Assembly (NCBI GenBank): GCA_001872625.1
Contig: MNXP01000017.1
Coordinates: 1-55,866, forward strand
Reading direction: 5' to 3'
Origin: Bacteroidetes bacterium CG2_30_33_31
Lineage (GTDB): Bacteria > Bacteroidota > Bacteroidia > Bacteroidales > UBA1556
Length of the DNA stretch: 55,866 bases
This document shows, one piece after another, positions 42,486 through 52,044 of the stretch. The notes under the pieces were generated by a model that made no database searches, had not been told where the DNA came from, and saw only the letters and a list, made by a program, of their open reading frames with translations. The first letter of the stretch is position 1; each line of letters begins with the position of its first letter. Made by a program: the position numbers and the translations under genes.

Positions 42486-45407
42486 ATGAAAAACTACTAT
42501 AAAAAGTCGATATTTATTGTTTTTTTTGGCATTTTTTTCTTGCTAATAAATTCATGCCGACAGGATCAATATGTTCAAAATGTTGATGCTTTCATTGGTA
42601 CAGGAGGTCATGGGCATACTTTCCCTGGAGCTTCATTACCTTTTGGCATGGTGCAGCTTAGCCCCGACACCAGAGAACAAGGTTGGGACGGCTGTGGCGG
42701 ATATCACTTTTCCGACAATTTTGTTTATGGGTTTTCTCATACTCACCTCAGCGGCACAGGTATAGCCGACTATTCTGATATTTTGTTTTTGCCATTTTCT
42801 GGCGACCTTAAAGTCGATAGCACTGGCCATTGGGGAAGCAAATTTTCTCATAATTCTGAGATTGCTGAACCTGGATTTTATAGCGTGCTGCTCAAGGATT
42901 ATAATATAAATGTTGAACTGGCAGCAACAAAAAGATGTGGCATTCATCGTTATACTTTCAATCGGAATGCCACAAACAGCATTCTTATCGACTTAAAATA
43001 TCGCGATAAAGTTTTGGACTCTAAACTTGAAATAGTCTCTAATACAGAAATTCGTGGCTATCGATTTTCTTCTGGATGGGCAAACAATCAAATGCTGTTT
43101 TTTGACATAAAATTTAATCGTCCTTTTACAAATATTGAAAAACTTGGCACAAGTATAAAATCTGATAGCTCCGAACTTTTCCATGGTGAAGACCTGAAGT
43201 TTGTTTTTTCATTCAAACTCGATGAAGGCGAAAAACTTTTAGCAAAAGTTGGCATTTCAGCTGTGGATGAAAACGGCGCCACCAAAAATCTTGAAGCTGA
43301 GATTCCAGATTGGGATTTCGATAAAGTAAAGCAAAATGCTGCTGAAAATTGGAATACAGAATTATCAAAAATCAGTATCATAACAGCTGATGAAAATGCT
43401 AAGAAAAAATTTTATACTGCTCTATATCACAGCTTCTTAGCTCCAAATATTTATTCTGATGTCGATGGTCGTTACCGTGGCAGAGATATGCAAATACATA
43501 ATGCCCAAGGATTCGATTATTATACAGTTTTTTCTCTTTGGGATACATACCGCGCTGAACATCCGCTCTTTACAATTATTGACCAAAAGCGAACTGCCGA
43601 CTTTATAAATACTTTTATCATGCAGTACGAACAAGGCGGATTGCTTCCTGTGTGGGAGCTCTCGGCAAATGAAACAAACTGTATGATTGGCAATCATGCC
43701 ATTCCAGTTATTGCCGATGCAATTGCTAATGGAGTTTCTGGCTTCGATAAGTTTAAAGCTTTTGAGGCCATGAAAGCTTCTGCGCTGCAAAATGTTGAGG
43801 ACTTGAATTACTATAAATCAATGGGTTACATTCCCTCCGATGAAATAGGATCTTCCGTTTCCAAAACTCTTGAATATGCTTTCGACGACTGGTGTGTTGC
43901 TCGTGTTGCGAAGATTCTGGATAAAAATGATGATTATAAGTATTTTTTAAATAGAGCTCAATATTATAAAAATGTCTTCGATTCTTCAACAAAAAAAATG
44001 CGACCAAAAGTCAATGGTGGATGGAAAAGTCCTTTTGACCCAAAAGAAGTTGATTTCAATTTTACCGAAGCCAACTCATGGCAATATAGTTTTTATGTGC
44101 CACAGGATATAGAAAACTTGATAATTATGAGTGGCGGCGATAAAGGATTTTCCGACAATTTGGATAGCCTTTTTAGCAGTAGCACACAAACTACTGGTCG
44201 CGAACAATCCGACATAACGGGTTTAATTGGACAATATGCTCATGGAAATGAGCCGAGTCATCATATTGCTTATCTTTATTCTTACTCCGGTGAATCGTGG
44301 AAAACACAAGCTATGGCTGCAAAAATTTGCCGAAAAATGTATTCAACCAATCCTGATGGACTTTGCGGTAACGAAGATTGTGGGCAGATGTCCGCTTGGT
44401 ACGTCTTCAGTGCTATGGGATTTTACCCAGTGCAACCTGCCTTAGGCATTTATGTTTTTGGAAGTCCACAATTTGATGTTACAGCAATTTTACTCGAAAA
44501 CGGCAAGCAACTAATTATAAAACGACGAGGCTCTGGCGATTATATTCAAAATGTGAAACTTGATGGAAAAGACTATCCTTTCTCATTCATAACTTTTGCC
44601 GATATTCAAAAAGGTGGAATACTTGAATTTATGATGGACGATAAGCCCAACATGGATTTTGGTAAAGCTGTTGAAAATAGACCTAAATCTTATATCGAAC
44701 CTTCATTATTGCCTGTGCCCATTATAAAAAATAATAAGTTTGTTTTTTACGATAGCCTTAATATTGAATTTGAAATAAATGCAAAAAATAAAATATTTTA
44801 TTCGCTGAATGATGCCGCTGAAATGGAATATATCAATCCGATAAGCATAAAAGATAATGCAAAAATTTCGTTTGAAGCTAAGTCGGGAATGCTGGTAAGT
44901 ATGACTGCTACTGCCGAATTTTTTAAGGGACAGACAGGAAGAAGCATTGTTTTGGAATCTACCTATGACAACCAATATAGAGCTGGCGGCGACAGCGCAA
45001 TTATTGATTTTATAAGAGGCAGCAATAATTTTGCTGATGGAAAATGGCAAGGTTTCGACGGTCAGGATTTAAAAGCTACAATCATTTTCGATAAAGTTCA
45101 AAATGTCAATCAGTTGTCAGCCAAATTTTTACAAGATATAAATTCATGGATTTGGCTTCCTAAATATGTTGAATATTACAGCTCTCTCGATGGTAAAAAC
45201 TTTCATAAAGTTGGCACAGTAGAAAATCTTATCGACGAAAAAAGGGAAGGTGCTATTTTACAGGAATTTACCCTTAAAGTGAATAACGAAAAGGCCAAAT
45301 ATATTAAGATTTTTGCCAAAGGATTAATCTCTTGCCCACCTTGGCATAAGGGTTTCCCATATCAGGGTAAGGCTTGGCTTTTTATTGATGAGCTTAAGGT
45401 AGATTAG
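42486..45407 (+). CDS. GH92 family alpha-mannosidase-type lipoprotein
   Basis: A 973-residue predicted lipoprotein: signal region residues 1-23 with lipobox 'LLINSC' (Cys24). The mature N-terminal domain carries the GH92 start 'VDAFIGTGGHGHTFPGASLP' and 'GYHFSD'. The catalytic (alpha/alpha)6 domain includes 'DTYRAEHPLF', 'YIPSDEIGSSVSKTLEYAFD' and 'GNEDCGQMSAWYVFSAMGFY' (near residue 628). GH92 enzymes are calcium-dependent exo-alpha-mannosidases. The last 110 residues resemble a discoidin-type (F5/8) carbohydrate-binding module ('WQGFDGQDLKATI'). It is followed by a GH20 gene, so N-glycan or glycoprotein breakdown is likely. Linkage specificity is not predictable. Confidence 0.94.
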   Translation: MKNYYKKSIFIVFFGIFFLLINSCRQDQYVQNVDAFIGTGGHGHTFPGASLPFGMVQLSPDTREQGWDGCGGYHFSDNFVYGFSHTHLSGTGIADYSDILFLPFSGDLKVDSTGHWGSKFSHNSEIAEPGFYSVLLKDYNINVELAATKRCGIHRYTFNRNATNSILIDLKYRDKVLDSKLEIVSNTEIRGYRFSSGWANNQMLFFDIKFNRPFTNIEKLGTSIKSDSSELFHGEDLKFVFSFKLDEGEKLLAKVGISAVDENGATKNLEAEIPDWDFDKVKQNAAENWNTELSKISIITADENAKKKFYTALYHSFLAPNIYSDVDGRYRGRDMQIHNAQGFDYYTVFSLWDTYRAEHPLFTIIDQKRTADFINTFIMQYEQGGLLPVWELSANETNCMIGNHAIPVIADAIANGVSGFDKFKAFEAMKASALQNVEDLNYYKSMGYIPSDEIGSSVSKTLEYAFDDWCVARVAKILDKNDDYKYFLNRAQYYKNVFDSSTKKMRPKVNGGWKSPFDPKEVDFNFTEANSWQYSFYVPQDIENLIIMSGGDKGFSDNLDSLFSSSTQTTGREQSDITGLIGQYAHGNEPSHHIAYLYSYSGESWKTQAMAAKICRKMYSTNPDGLCGNEDCGQMSAWYVFSAMGFYPVQPALGIYVFGSPQFDVTAILLENGKQLIIKRRGSGDYIQNVKLDGKDYPFSFITFADIQKGGILEFMMDDKPNMDFGKAVENRPKSYIEPSLLPVPIIKNNKFVFYDSLNIEFEINAKNKIFYSLNDAAEMEYINPISIKDNAKISFEAKSGMLVSMTATAEFFKGQTGRSIVLESTYDNQYRAGGDSAIIDFIRGSNNFADGKWQGFDGQDLKATIIFDKVQNVNQLSAKFLQDINSWIWLPKYVEYYSSLDGKNFHKVGTVENLIDEKREGAILQEFTLKVNNEKAKYIKIFAKGLISCPPWHKGFPYQGKAWLFIDELKVD

Positions 45408-45458
45408 ATGTATTTTCAAATAAATATTTTTAATATATTAATTCAAAAATCAAATTTT

Positions 45459-47090
45459 ATGCGTTACTTTTTTATACTTTTATTTGTCGCTTTGAATGGA
45501 TATTTATCGGCTCAGAGTAATGTTGAGGATGCTATTATTCCTCTACCCAATGTGCTGGAAATTAAACCTGATTTCTATCTTCTCAGCAAAAATATGACCT
45601 TTCGAGTAGCAGAAATTGCGTGGGATAAAAATATATTTCTGGAGAAAAAAAAATTTATAAGAGAAAAATTTGCTTCTGGTGAAATTGAATTACTGAAACA
45701 AGGACTGAAATCGCTTTGTAATATTAATCTTAAATATCATTCGAAAAATGATAGAACCGCTGCTTCACTGGAACTTATGCTTGATAAATATATGGATTCC
45801 GCTGCTTACACCATGGATATCTCGATACATGGAATTCAAATTTCGGCAGCCACCAACTTAGGCTTTTTCTATGCTTTCCAAAGTTTAATGCAGCTTGTTG
45901 AAACTTCAACTTCTAACCGCATTCATTGTCTTCACATCAGTGATAGTCCTCAATTTTCGTGGCGAGGGATGCATCTCGATTGTAGCAGACATTTTTTTTC
46001 TGTAGCTGAGGTGAAGCGATATATTGATTTGATGAGCTTATACAAAATGAATGTTTTTCATTGGCATCTTACCGACGACCAAGGCTGGCGCATTGAAATA
46101 AAAAAGTATCCCAAACTTGCCCAAATAAGTGCTTGGCGCAATGGTAGTATGGTTGGTGAATATAGCGATAAGAAATTTGATAGCATTCCTTATGGTGGTT
46201 ATTATACTCAAAATCAGATAAGAGAAGTAGTTTCTTATGCTGCTCAACGCCATATTACCATAGTGCCAGAAATTGAAATGCCTGGGCATAGTTTGGCTGT
46301 TTTGGCAGCTTATCCCGAATTTGGCTGTAATAATTCGAAATTGGAGGTGGGGAAAATGTGGGGTGTTTTTGATGATGTTTTTTGTGCTGGAAATGATTCA
46401 GTTTATATTTTTTTGCAAAATGTTTTGGATGAAGTAATAGCTTTATTTCCAGGAAAATATATTCATATTGGCGGTGATGAATGCCCTAAAACATTTTGGA
46501 AAGTCTGTGAAAAATGTCAGAATAAAATAAAGGAAAATCAATTGGCCGACGAGCATCAACTTCAAAGTTATTTCGTACAGCGTATTGAAAAATATGTAAA
46601 CAGCAAAGGGAAAAGCATTATCGGATGGGATGAAATATTGGAAGGCGGTTTGGCTCCCAATGCTGCAGTAATGAGTTGGCGAGGAACTTCAGGGGGAATA
46701 GCTGCCGCTCAGGCTTCCCATTTTGTGGTTATGACTCCTGGCAATCCTTGCTATTTTGACCATTACCAAGCTAAAAATTTTACCACCCAACCTCATGCAA
46801 TTGGAGGCTATAATCCACTTTCCGCTGTCTATGCTTTTAATCCAATTCCAGCAGAACTTTCCAACGAAAATGCTCAGTATATTCTTGGTGCTCAGGGAAA
46901 TGTTTGGACTGAATATGTTCTTACTTTTAGCCAAGTAGAATATATGGCTATGCCTCGAATGATTGCTTTGGCGGAAAATCTTTGGACTTACGATAGTAAG
47001 CAAAACTTTGATGACTTTGTATCGCGATTGAAAATAAATACTTCCTTGCTCGACAAACGCAAAGTTAATTATTCCAAACAAATAGAATAA
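45459..47090 (+). CDS. GH20 family beta-N-acetylhexosaminidase
   Basis: A 543-residue exported glycosidase. I begin at the ATG at 45459, which gives a signal peptide (1-18, 'LNGYLSAQS'); an upstream in-frame ATG adds 17 residues. An N-terminal GH20b-like domain precedes the TIM barrel, which contains 'FSWRGMHLDCSRHFF', 'NVFHWHLTDDQGWRIEI' and the catalytic pair Asp340-Glu341 in 'HIGGDECPK'. GH20 enzymes remove terminal GlcNAc or GalNAc by substrate-assisted catalysis. It follows the GH92 gene by 51 nt, consistent with joint digestion of complex glycans. Whether it is periplasmic or surface-exposed is unknown. Confidence 0.95.
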   Translation: MRYFFILLFVALNGYLSAQSNVEDAIIPLPNVLEIKPDFYLLSKNMTFRVAEIAWDKNIFLEKKKFIREKFASGEIELLKQGLKSLCNINLKYHSKNDRTAASLELMLDKYMDSAAYTMDISIHGIQISAATNLGFFYAFQSLMQLVETSTSNRIHCLHISDSPQFSWRGMHLDCSRHFFSVAEVKRYIDLMSLYKMNVFHWHLTDDQGWRIEIKKYPKLAQISAWRNGSMVGEYSDKKFDSIPYGGYYTQNQIREVVSYAAQRHITIVPEIEMPGHSLAVLAAYPEFGCNNSKLEVGKMWGVFDDVFCAGNDSVYIFLQNVLDEVIALFPGKYIHIGGDECPKTFWKVCEKCQNKIKENQLADEHQLQSYFVQRIEKYVNSKGKSIIGWDEILEGGLAPNAAVMSWRGTSGGIAAAQASHFVVMTPGNPCYFDHYQAKNFTTQPHAIGGYNPLSAVYAFNPIPAELSNENAQYILGAQGNVWTEYVLTFSQVEYMAMPRMIALAENLWTYDSKQNFDDFVSRLKINTSLLDKRKVNYSKQIE

Positions 47091-47091
47091 T

Positions 47092-47154
47092 TTAGAAATT
47101 GTATTGTATTCCAAGAAGCAGGTCTATGTAAGATTCCCAAATTGGGGAATAATC
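47092..47154 (-). pseudogene. remnant 3' end of an outer-membrane beta-barrel gene
   Basis: The minus strand encodes 'SPIWESYIDLLLGIQYNF' followed by a stop, with a stop codon a few codons upstream. The alternating hydrophobic pattern and terminal Phe are typical of the final strand of Bacteroidota outer-membrane barrels. No start or preceding strands can be found in frame. It is probably a deletion remnant, though chance coding cannot be excluded for 20 codons. Confidence 0.35.
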
Positions 47155-47259
47155 TTAAAATCTCAACACTTTTTTCTTATTGCTTCTTCTCTAAAGTTAA
47201 AAGTAAATTATTTATATTATTGATATCTAACATATTAGATTTGCTGTCTGATTTTTAAA

Positions 47260-47290
47260 TTGGAAACACTATATACTAAACTTACTTTTG
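47260..47290 (+). promoter_or_regulatory. candidate promoter of the T9SS beta-helix gene
   Basis: TTG (47260-47262), a 20-nt spacer and TACTTTTG (47283-47290) fit the Bacteroidota consensus. The box ends 17 nt before the ATG at 47308. Confidence 0.5.
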
Positions 47291-47307
47291 AATCTCAAGT
47301 ATAAGTA

Positions 47308-49077
47308 ATGATAAAAGGTTTAAAGTTTAGAAGGTTTTTATGTGATTTATGGATTGCAATTGCTCTGATAAGTTTTTATCAGGGCAATGCGCAATTTATA
47401 TCAACAGATAGAATTACCGACTGGACAAAAGCTGGCTTAAAAACAGAAATTCTTGAGCCAACAAACCTAATTAATTTTATTGATGCTGGTGGCAATAACG
47501 ACAGTTTAAGTGCAAATGATAGCATAATTTCAAGTTTGATTGCTTCTGTAGGAACTAATGGGCTAACAATCTTTTTCCCTAATGGCAAATATTATTTCAC
47601 TCATTCTATCGACTTACTGTCAAATATAACTATCAAGGGAGAATCTGCTGATTCAACAATTTTTTTATTTAGAGTTGCTGGAAATTCAAACCTTATAAAT
47701 ATTATTGGATTTATTGATACCGACACTTTTAGATTTTCCTGCTCTTCGCTAAAAAATTCCCATCAAGCAAGTCTTTTTAAAACTATCAATTTGCAACAAG
47801 GCAATCTTATAAAAATTTATGATAATGACTCTGCTTTGGTAAGCTCATCATGGGCAATTCATTCTACAGGCCAAATTCAAATTATCGATAGCATCACTAA
47901 TAACAAAGTATTTTTTGACAGCCCCTTAAGAAGAGATTTTTTCCTAATTAATTCACCTCAGTTTTCAAAGATTCATGCTGTACACAATATCCTACTTGAG
48001 CAAATTACACTTATAAATCTGAATTCTACAAACCAGCAAACTGCCAATATTTATATGGATTATGTATATAACAGCAAGATTAAATGTGTGAAATCTTATG
48101 ATTGTAATTTCGCTCATATCGACATTCGCAACAGCTCAAATATTGAAGTTGAAGGCAGCTATTTTCAAGATGCTTTCGACTATGGTAATGGAGGGAAAGC
48201 TTATGGTGTGGTGCTTCACCAATGCACTGGTGAATGTTTGATTAGCAACAATAATTTTAATCATTTACGTCATTCGGTTTTGCTTCAAGCAGGGGCTAAT
48301 GGGAATGTGATTTCATATAATTATTCACAAAATCCGTATTGGACTGCTGTATCTTTGCCTTCAAATTCAGCTGGAGATTTGGTGCTTCATGGAAATTGGC
48401 CTTATTTTAATCTCTTTGAAGGAAATATTATTCAGAATATTGTCATTGACGATTCTCATGGTAAAAATGGTCCGTTCAATACTTTTTTAAGAAATAGAGC
48501 TGAGCTTTTTGGCATTTTTATGAATTCGTCACCAGCATCAGATAGCCAGAATTTTATTGGCAATGAAACCACTAAAAACTCATTTTTTTATGGAAATATA
48601 AGCCTTTCTGGTGTGGGCCATTTTGCAGAAGGCAACAATCAAAAAGGAACTATCTATCCCGCAGGAACTTCCTCACAAATAATAAATTCTCTTTATCTTA
48701 GTTCTGCCCCAGCCTATTATCAACATTGGCCAGTCATTGGTTTGCCAAACCAATTAAATGCTTTCGACAACCGCGCAAAAAAAAACTTCGATGCAGCATC
48801 TTTAACTCAATGCTCTGAGACAGTTCTTTATACCAAAGAAAAAAATAATTTGAGCTCCTTAAAAGTTTATCCTAATCCCTTTTCGGATATAATTAATATT
48901 GACAATATTGATAATGAAGAAATTTTAACAATTCAATTGTTTGATATCAGCGGTAAAATGATTTACCTTTTTGGACAGGAAAAGGAATTGTTATTGAAAA
49001 ATTTGCCCTCAGGCTATTACTTTTTGAAAGTTTTTACAAACGAAAATTTATATACCAAAAAGCTACTAAGAAAATGA
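47308..49077 (+). CDS. T9SS-secreted right-handed beta-helix protein
   Basis: A 589-residue exported protein. The signal peptide (about 1-28, ending 'QGNAQF') is followed by a pectate-lyase-type region: 'LTIFFPNGKYYFTHSIDLLS' and 'ITIKGESADSTIFLF', then Asn-rich rungs such as 'CLISNNNFNHLRHSVLLQAG' and 'GNVISYNYSQNPYWTAV'. A T9SS sorting domain ends it ('LKVYPNPFSDIINIDNIDNE', then 'LYTKKLLRK'). It follows the GH92-GH20 pair on the same strand but after 217 nt and its own promoter. A polysaccharide lyase or hydrolase role is possible; I recognise no catalytic residues. Confidence 0.88.
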   Translation: MIKGLKFRRFLCDLWIAIALISFYQGNAQFISTDRITDWTKAGLKTEILEPTNLINFIDAGGNNDSLSANDSIISSLIASVGTNGLTIFFPNGKYYFTHSIDLLSNITIKGESADSTIFLFRVAGNSNLINIIGFIDTDTFRFSCSSLKNSHQASLFKTINLQQGNLIKIYDNDSALVSSSWAIHSTGQIQIIDSITNNKVFFDSPLRRDFFLINSPQFSKIHAVHNILLEQITLINLNSTNQQTANIYMDYVYNSKIKCVKSYDCNFAHIDIRNSSNIEVEGSYFQDAFDYGNGGKAYGVVLHQCTGECLISNNNFNHLRHSVLLQAGANGNVISYNYSQNPYWTAVSLPSNSAGDLVLHGNWPYFNLFEGNIIQNIVIDDSHGKNGPFNTFLRNRAELFGIFMNSSPASDSQNFIGNETTKNSFFYGNISLSGVGHFAEGNNQKGTIYPAGTSSQIINSLYLSSAPAYYQHWPVIGLPNQLNAFDNRAKKNFDAASLTQCSETVLYTKEKNNLSSLKVYPNPFSDIINIDNIDNEEILTIQLFDISGKMIYLFGQEKELLLKNLPSGYYFLKVFTNENLYTKKLLRK

Positions 49078-49111
49078 TTTGCAAAAATGTAAGCTAAAAA
49101 AGCTGCGAAAA

Positions 49112-49720
49112 TTATATTATTGAAGCCTTTATTTTGTGCGCAATAATATCAATTCCAATATGATTTTTGCCTCCACGAGGAATAATTATGTTGGCAAATC
49201 TTTTTGCTGGGTCAATAAATTGGAGGTGCATAGGCTTTACAAATTCTTTGTAATGATTGAGCACTTTATCGAGTGAGCGACCACGTTCTTGCATATCACG
49301 ATTTATTATCCTCATCAGTCTGTCGTCGTTGTCGGCATCTACATAAACCTTTATATCCAAACGATCACGCAATTCGGCATTAGTGAGCACCAAAATTCCT
49401 TCTACAATTAGTACTTTTGCCGCATTTACCGTTACTGTTTCTTGTGCTCTTGAGCATGTTAAGTAAGAATAAATCGGCATCTCAATGGGCTCGCCATTTC
49501 TTAATTTGTCGAGATGTGAGTTTAATAAACTCCACTCAATACTATCAGGATGGTCGAAATTTATCTTCAATTTTTCCTCTGGGCTCAATTTTCCATTATC
49601 GAAATAATAAGAATCTTGAGAAACTATTGACACAGAATTTTTTGGAATTCTTTTGATGATTTCTTTTACCACCGTAGTTTTTCCAGAACCCGAGCCTCCA
49701 GCAATACCTATTATAAGCAT
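49112..49720 (-). CDS. udk: uridine kinase
   Basis: A 202-residue pyrimidine-salvage kinase that phosphorylates uridine and cytidine. The P-loop is 'GIAGGSGSGKTTVVKEI' (GGSGSGKT at residues 8-15). 'VSIVSQDSYYFD' and 'NFDHPDSIEWSLL' are the conserved substrate-binding segments, and 'LIVEGILVLTNAELRDRLD' the Walker-B area. Length is normal for the family (about 205-215). A strong terminator for the upstream C69 gene lies just before its start, so it is transcribed separately. Confidence 0.95.
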   Translation of the reverse strand: MLIIGIAGGSGSGKTTVVKEIIKRIPKNSVSIVSQDSYYFDNGKLSPEEKLKINFDHPDSIEWSLLNSHLDKLRNGEPIEMPIYSYLTCSRAQETVTVNAAKVLIVEGILVLTNAELRDRLDIKVYVDADNDDRLMRIINRDMQERGRSLDKVLNHYKEFVKPMHLQFIDPAKRFANIIIPRGGKNHIGIDIIAHKIKASII

Positions 49721-49730
49721 AATTGATTAT

Positions 49731-49769
49731 TAAAAAAGCTGCGCGAAAAATTTATTTTTCGCGCAGCTT
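49731..49769 (-). terminator. intrinsic terminator of the C69 dipeptidase gene
   Basis: A 15-bp stem (49736-49750 with 49755-49769) around a 4-nt loop. On the minus strand it is followed by TTTTTT, as expected for termination downstream of the C69 stop at 49782. Confidence 0.85.
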
Positions 49770-49781
49770 ATATTCCATTTT

Positions 49782-51491
49782 CTAATGTTTCGCTGGAGTA
49801 GCAACCTTAAATTTATCTCCTGTTTCTTCAACAATTTTTCTGTACCAGTTTTCTCCATATCCAGGCTGATTCAAATATGGGCTTACATATTTGTAACCCT
49901 CAGGCAAAGCTTTTGGCCTTTTAATATTCCCATCCATATACTTGGTAAACAGATAATAATAAAATTTCTGAGCTTCCATCACAGTATTATTTCCTGTGCT
50001 TGTTGAGTAATCTGTAAGAAATTCTACTGCAGATGTTGGATTTTTGTCGTACAATGTTTTAGCAGCTTTATCAATTTCTGTTGTTTGAGCTATAAAATTA
50101 CTTTCCAGTTTATCTTGAAATTCAACAATCTCAGGATGAATAGAATCGTAACGAGTATAAGCCCAATTTGATATCTGATTGAAAACCCAGAAGGCTGCAT
50201 CAGGAACAAAATTCATCATTGAACCATAGCCTACAGCCATTTTTTCAGGAACTTTTGTGATTGATGAATACATTGGCATAAATACGTTGGAGGCTGCATC
50301 ATCAAGTCCAAACCAAAATATTCCACCCAAAGCATCGGGCAGCCATGAGCGCATCTGTGATACAAACACAAAGCCAGTTTGCTGTGTGGCAGTGGCTCTT
50401 TCGTTGCAGTAGGTTACACTGTCAACTTCCCAAGTGAGACCTCTCCAACGATAAGGATTGTGATAAGGTCCAGCGCCAAAATCTTTGCTCATATCCAATT
50501 CAGTACCTTCCAAATGGTCGCGCATAAATCCCATCATATCATTCACCGAAATTTTTCTATCGGGCTTAATCCACAATGGCATCCTATTGCTGGCATAGCC
50601 ATTTTTATCATCATATATTACATTTCCTTTGCTATATTCCCAATAAGCATTGTTGTCGGAAATTTCTTTACTTACCTTGTGAAACATGGAATAAACACGC
50701 ATTTCACAAAAACGTGCGCCACTAAAATCAACAGGGGCGTAGGTGTCGGAGAAGCTAAAATCTTTATCATCTCCCTTGAACCATCCTTTTTCGCGTGCAA
50801 ATGAAATCACATCGGGACTATTGAAATCAGAAGCTTTTGGGTTATTCCAATCGTTCTTTTTTTGAAATGGAAATGTTGTGATACGTGCCTGATTTGCGTG
50901 GCCAGAAATGTAACCATCAGGAATCTTACGTGCTACCCACAAAGCGCCTTTTTGCCCTTGACCTTTGCCAATCATTTCAAATATCCATACTTCGTTGGGA
51001 TCGGCTACAGAAAAACTCTCGCCCTCGCTATAATAACCATATTCAGCAACTAAATCAGTCATAATTTTTATTGCTTCGCGGGCAGTTTTGGCACGCTGTA
51101 ATCCAATATAAATAAGGCTTCCATAATCCATGATAGCTCCATCTTGATGATATAAAACTTCACGTCCCCCATAAGTGGTCTCTCCAATAGAAACCTGATG
51201 TTCATTCATATTGCCAATAACATTATATGTTTGACTGGCTTGTTTTATTTTCCCTAAGTATTTTCCTGTATCCCATTCATAAATATCCATCATAGTTCCT
51301 TCTGCCCATTTGCCTGCTGGCCAATGATAAAGCTCGCCGAAAAGAAGATGTGAATCCGCAGCATAGCTTATAAATGTTGATCCATCGGTACTCGCCGATT
51401 TTGTAACAAGATAGTTAGTGCATGCATCAAGATTTTTGACGCCAAAAAAACTTAACATTATTACAAGAGAATAAATAACCTTATTGTTCAT
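49782..51491 (-). CDS. C69 family dipeptidase
   Basis: A 569-residue exported peptidase. After a signal peptide (1-23) the mature protein would begin at Cys24 ('CTNYLVTKSASTDGSTFISY'), the N-terminal nucleophile of peptidase family C69. Further family marks are 'INEHQ/MNEHQVSIGETTYGG', 'SEGESFSVADPNEVWIFEMI' and 'ISGHANQARITTF'. C69 enzymes (dipeptidase A type) remove dipeptides by an N-terminal-nucleophile mechanism. The Cys position also matches a lipoprotein signal loosely, but the residues before it ('KNLDAC') do not make a good lipobox. It has its own terminator and no operon partner. A periplasmic or secreted location is inferred. Confidence 0.93.
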   Translation of the reverse strand: MNNKVIYSLVIMLSFFGVKNLDACTNYLVTKSASTDGSTFISYAADSHLLFGELYHWPAGKWAEGTMMDIYEWDTGKYLGKIKQASQTYNVIGNMNEHQVSIGETTYGGREVLYHQDGAIMDYGSLIYIGLQRAKTAREAIKIMTDLVAEYGYYSEGESFSVADPNEVWIFEMIGKGQGQKGALWVARKIPDGYISGHANQARITTFPFQKKNDWNNPKASDFNSPDVISFAREKGWFKGDDKDFSFSDTYAPVDFSGARFCEMRVYSMFHKVSKEISDNNAYWEYSKGNVIYDDKNGYASNRMPLWIKPDRKISVNDMMGFMRDHLEGTELDMSKDFGAGPYHNPYRWRGLTWEVDSVTYCNERATATQQTGFVFVSQMRSWLPDALGGIFWFGLDDAASNVFMPMYSSITKVPEKMAVGYGSMMNFVPDAAFWVFNQISNWAYTRYDSIHPEIVEFQDKLESNFIAQTTEIDKAAKTLYDKNPTSAVEFLTDYSTSTGNNTVMEAQKFYYYLFTKYMDGNIKRPKALPEGYKYVSPYLNQPGYGENWYRKIVEETGDKFKVATPAKH

Positions 51492-51558
51492 TTGTGTATT
51501 TGTTTAAATTATGAATTGCCAAAAATATAGATTTTTTTAATTTCGCACTGAAAAACCT

Positions 51559-51566
51559 TACCTTTG
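51559..51566 (+). promoter_or_regulatory. candidate -7 box for the DUF4783-nadC-BrkB unit
   Basis: TACCTTTG matches TAnnTTTG and lies 62 nt before the DUF4783 ATG. No clear upstream TTG was found. Confidence 0.38.
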
Positions 51567-51628
51567 CAACAAATTAATTATTTGCATGGTCTGGTTTTTG
51601 GTTTATAGTTAAAATTAAATTTGATAGC

Positions 51629-52039
51629 ATGAAAAAGCAAAATTTATTCTCAATTTCAATATTAGCATTCTTGCTTCTAAGCAATTTCGCTTTCCTACAA
51701 AGTGACGTTAAAAAATCTCAAGCTGAAATTAATTCCGCTTTTCAAAGTGGAAACATCACTAAATTAGCTATATATCTAAACAACCCTGTAGATTTGACTC
51801 TTCCCTCTGCCGACAATAATTACAGCAAAGCTCAGGCAGAAGTTATTTTAAAAAAATTCTTCACCGACAATAAAGTTAAATCTTTTCAAGAGAAACACAG
51901 CGGAAAATCTGTTGATGGCTCTTTATTCATCATTGGAATCTACAGTTCTACTAATGGGAAGAGTTTTCGTACTTATGTGCTTATAAAAACTATTGCTAAT
52001 AAAGATCTTATTCAACTTATTGAGTTTGAAAAAGAATAA
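51629..52039 (+). CDS. DUF4783 family exported protein
   Basis: A 136-residue protein with a signal peptide (about 1-24). The mature part matches the DUF4783 family: 'EINSAFQSGNITKLAIYLNN' near the N-terminus, 'SKAQAEVILKKFFTDNKV' in the middle and 'GTYSS/GIYSSTNGKSFRTYVL' near the end. The fold is likely of the NTF2-like type. The function is not known. It is first of three plus-strand genes: nadC follows after 5 nt and the BrkB gene after another 3 nt. Confidence 0.87.
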   Translation: MKKQNLFSISILAFLLLSNFAFLQSDVKKSQAEINSAFQSGNITKLAIYLNNPVDLTLPSADNNYSKAQAEVILKKFFTDNKVKSFQEKHSGKSVDGSLFIIGIYSSTNGKSFRTYVLIKTIANKDLIQLIEFEKE

Positions 52040-52044
52040 AAATT

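Noticed and set aside
47130-47155. Imperfect inverted repeat as terminator after GH20
   Set aside because: The arms (CCCAA/TTGGG core) are imperfect and no T run follows on either strand, so I do not call it a terminator.
50379-50804. 141-codon plus-strand frame inside the C69 dipeptidase gene
   Set aside because: It is antisense to a well-supported peptidase with intact family motifs and has no recognisable product.
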